DNA of 6,488 bases from Desulfobacteraceae bacterium (GTDB taxonomy: Bacteria > Desulfobacterota > Desulfobacteria > Desulfobacterales > BuS5). A model generated the notes under the pieces. It was not told the origin of the DNA. It saw only the letters and a list, made by a program, of their open reading frames with translations, and ran no database searches. The stretch is from assembly GCA_030642865.1 (NCBI GenBank), contig DAOWMW010000075.1, forward strand, positions 1-6,488, in the 5' to 3' direction. Made by a program: the position numbers and the translations under genes. This document shows positions 6,137 to 6,488 of the stretch, piece after piece. How positions within the stretch are numbered: position 1 is the first letter of the stretch; each line of letters starts with the position of its first letter.

Positions 6137-6488
6137 ATGTCGGTTTTAATTTTACCTAAAACAATAAATAAAGATTTTGTCCAGAAAATTAAAGAATTAA
6201 GCGGACAAGATGTAAGGCTTTGCTTCCAGTGCGGAACCTGTACAGGGTCATGCCCCATGTCCGAATACATGGAATTCTCTCCTCGAAAGGTTATGCATCT
6301 TGCACAATTGGGCATGGGGGATCGTCTGGTTAATCTGAATACATACTGGGCTTGCGCTTCCTGCCATACATGTTCTGTGAGATGCCCAAGGGGTATAGAT
6401 ATTGCGCGTGTTATGGAGGCTTTACGTCAGATTACTCTGAGAAAAAATATAAATTTTATTGAACCGTCAAAGATGTCTGCGGAAACAA
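6137..6488 (+). CDS. HdrC-like 4Fe-4S protein (heterodisulfide reductase subunit C type), 5' part
   Basis: The first 117 codons, cut by the window end, of a protein with two 4Fe-4S motifs: C29-x2-C32-x2-C35-x3-C39-P and C73-x2-C76-x2-C79-x3-C83-P. Between them lies MEFSPRKVMHLAQLG (45-59), the spacer typical of HdrC, and after them RGIDIARVMEALR (85-97). HdrC passes electrons between the flavin subunit HdrA and the CCG-domain subunit HdrB; in sulfate reducers such proteins belong to Hdr-like, flavin-bifurcating or Qmo/Tmc-type complexes. Which complex cannot be told without the downstream genes. No signal peptide is seen, so it is probably cytoplasmic. Alternatives are the N-terminus of a longer HdrD-, QmoC- or TmcB-like fusion. 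It has no evident link to lipid A synthesis beyond adjacency. Confidence 0.88.
   Translation, partial: MSVLILPKTINKDFVQKIKELSGQDVRLCFQCGTCTGSCPMSEYMEFSPRKVMHLAQLGMGDRLVNLNTYWACASCHTCSVRCPRGIDIARVMEALRQITLRKNINFIEPSKMSAET

Noticed and set aside
6058..6315. Minus-strand 85-codon frame overlapping the hdrC-like gene
   Set aside because: The plus-strand frame has two perfect 4Fe-4S motifs and a Shine-Dalgarno; the minus-strand frame has no recognisable features.

Overview
The window holds most of a lipid A (Raetz pathway) gene cluster on the + strand, followed by the start of an iron-sulfur redox gene. It looks like a moderately AT-rich Gram-negative, most plausibly a sulfate-reducing Desulfobacterota (Desulfobacterales-type). 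This inference rests on three things: LpxI in place of LpxH, a Gfo/Idh/MocA dehydrogenase and a DUF374 acyltransferase built into the lpx cluster, and a heterodisulfide-reductase-type HdrC gene just downstream. The organism cannot be proven from the sequence alone.

Layout: the 3' end of lpxA (1-360); a 140-nt gap with a GC-rich hairpin and a doubtful 26-codon ORF; lpxI (501-1310); a Gfo/Idh/MocA sugar-nucleotide dehydrogenase starting at a GTG 1 nt after lpxI (1312-2283); lpxB (2287-3444); a DUF374 (LpxJ-like) acyltransferase abutting lpxB with no gap (3445-4125); and msbA overlapping it by 4 nt in an ATGA (4122-5879). From lpxI to msbA the genes are almost continuous, so one polycistronic, translationally coupled unit is likely. 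Its promoter would lie upstream of the window or, less likely, in the lpxA-lpxI gap. A 257-nt intergenic region (5880-6136) carries a probable terminator overlapping a possible promoter, plus small palindromes. It is followed by the first 117 codons of an HdrC-like protein with two 4Fe-4S motifs (6137 to the window end).

Together the genes cover first acylation of UDP-GlcNAc (LpxA), pyrophosphate cleavage to lipid X (LpxI), condensation to the disaccharide (LpxB), a probable secondary acylation (DUF374 protein) and flipping across the inner membrane (MsbA). The embedded oxidoreductase is the biochemical puzzle: its position and family fit a GnnA-like UDP-GlcNAc 3-dehydrogenase, which would imply amide-linked acyl chains at position 3 of lipid A. 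No GnnB aminotransferase is visible here. lpxK and waaA (kdtA), which often lie near msbA, are also absent from the window.

I see no clear wholly new system, no mobile element with a transposase, no CRISPR array and no RNA gene. The points most worth a second look are the GnnA hypothesis, a Shine-Dalgarno sequence separated from the msbA start by a hairpin, a 12-A tract at the start of lpxB, and the gap between lpxA and lpxI.
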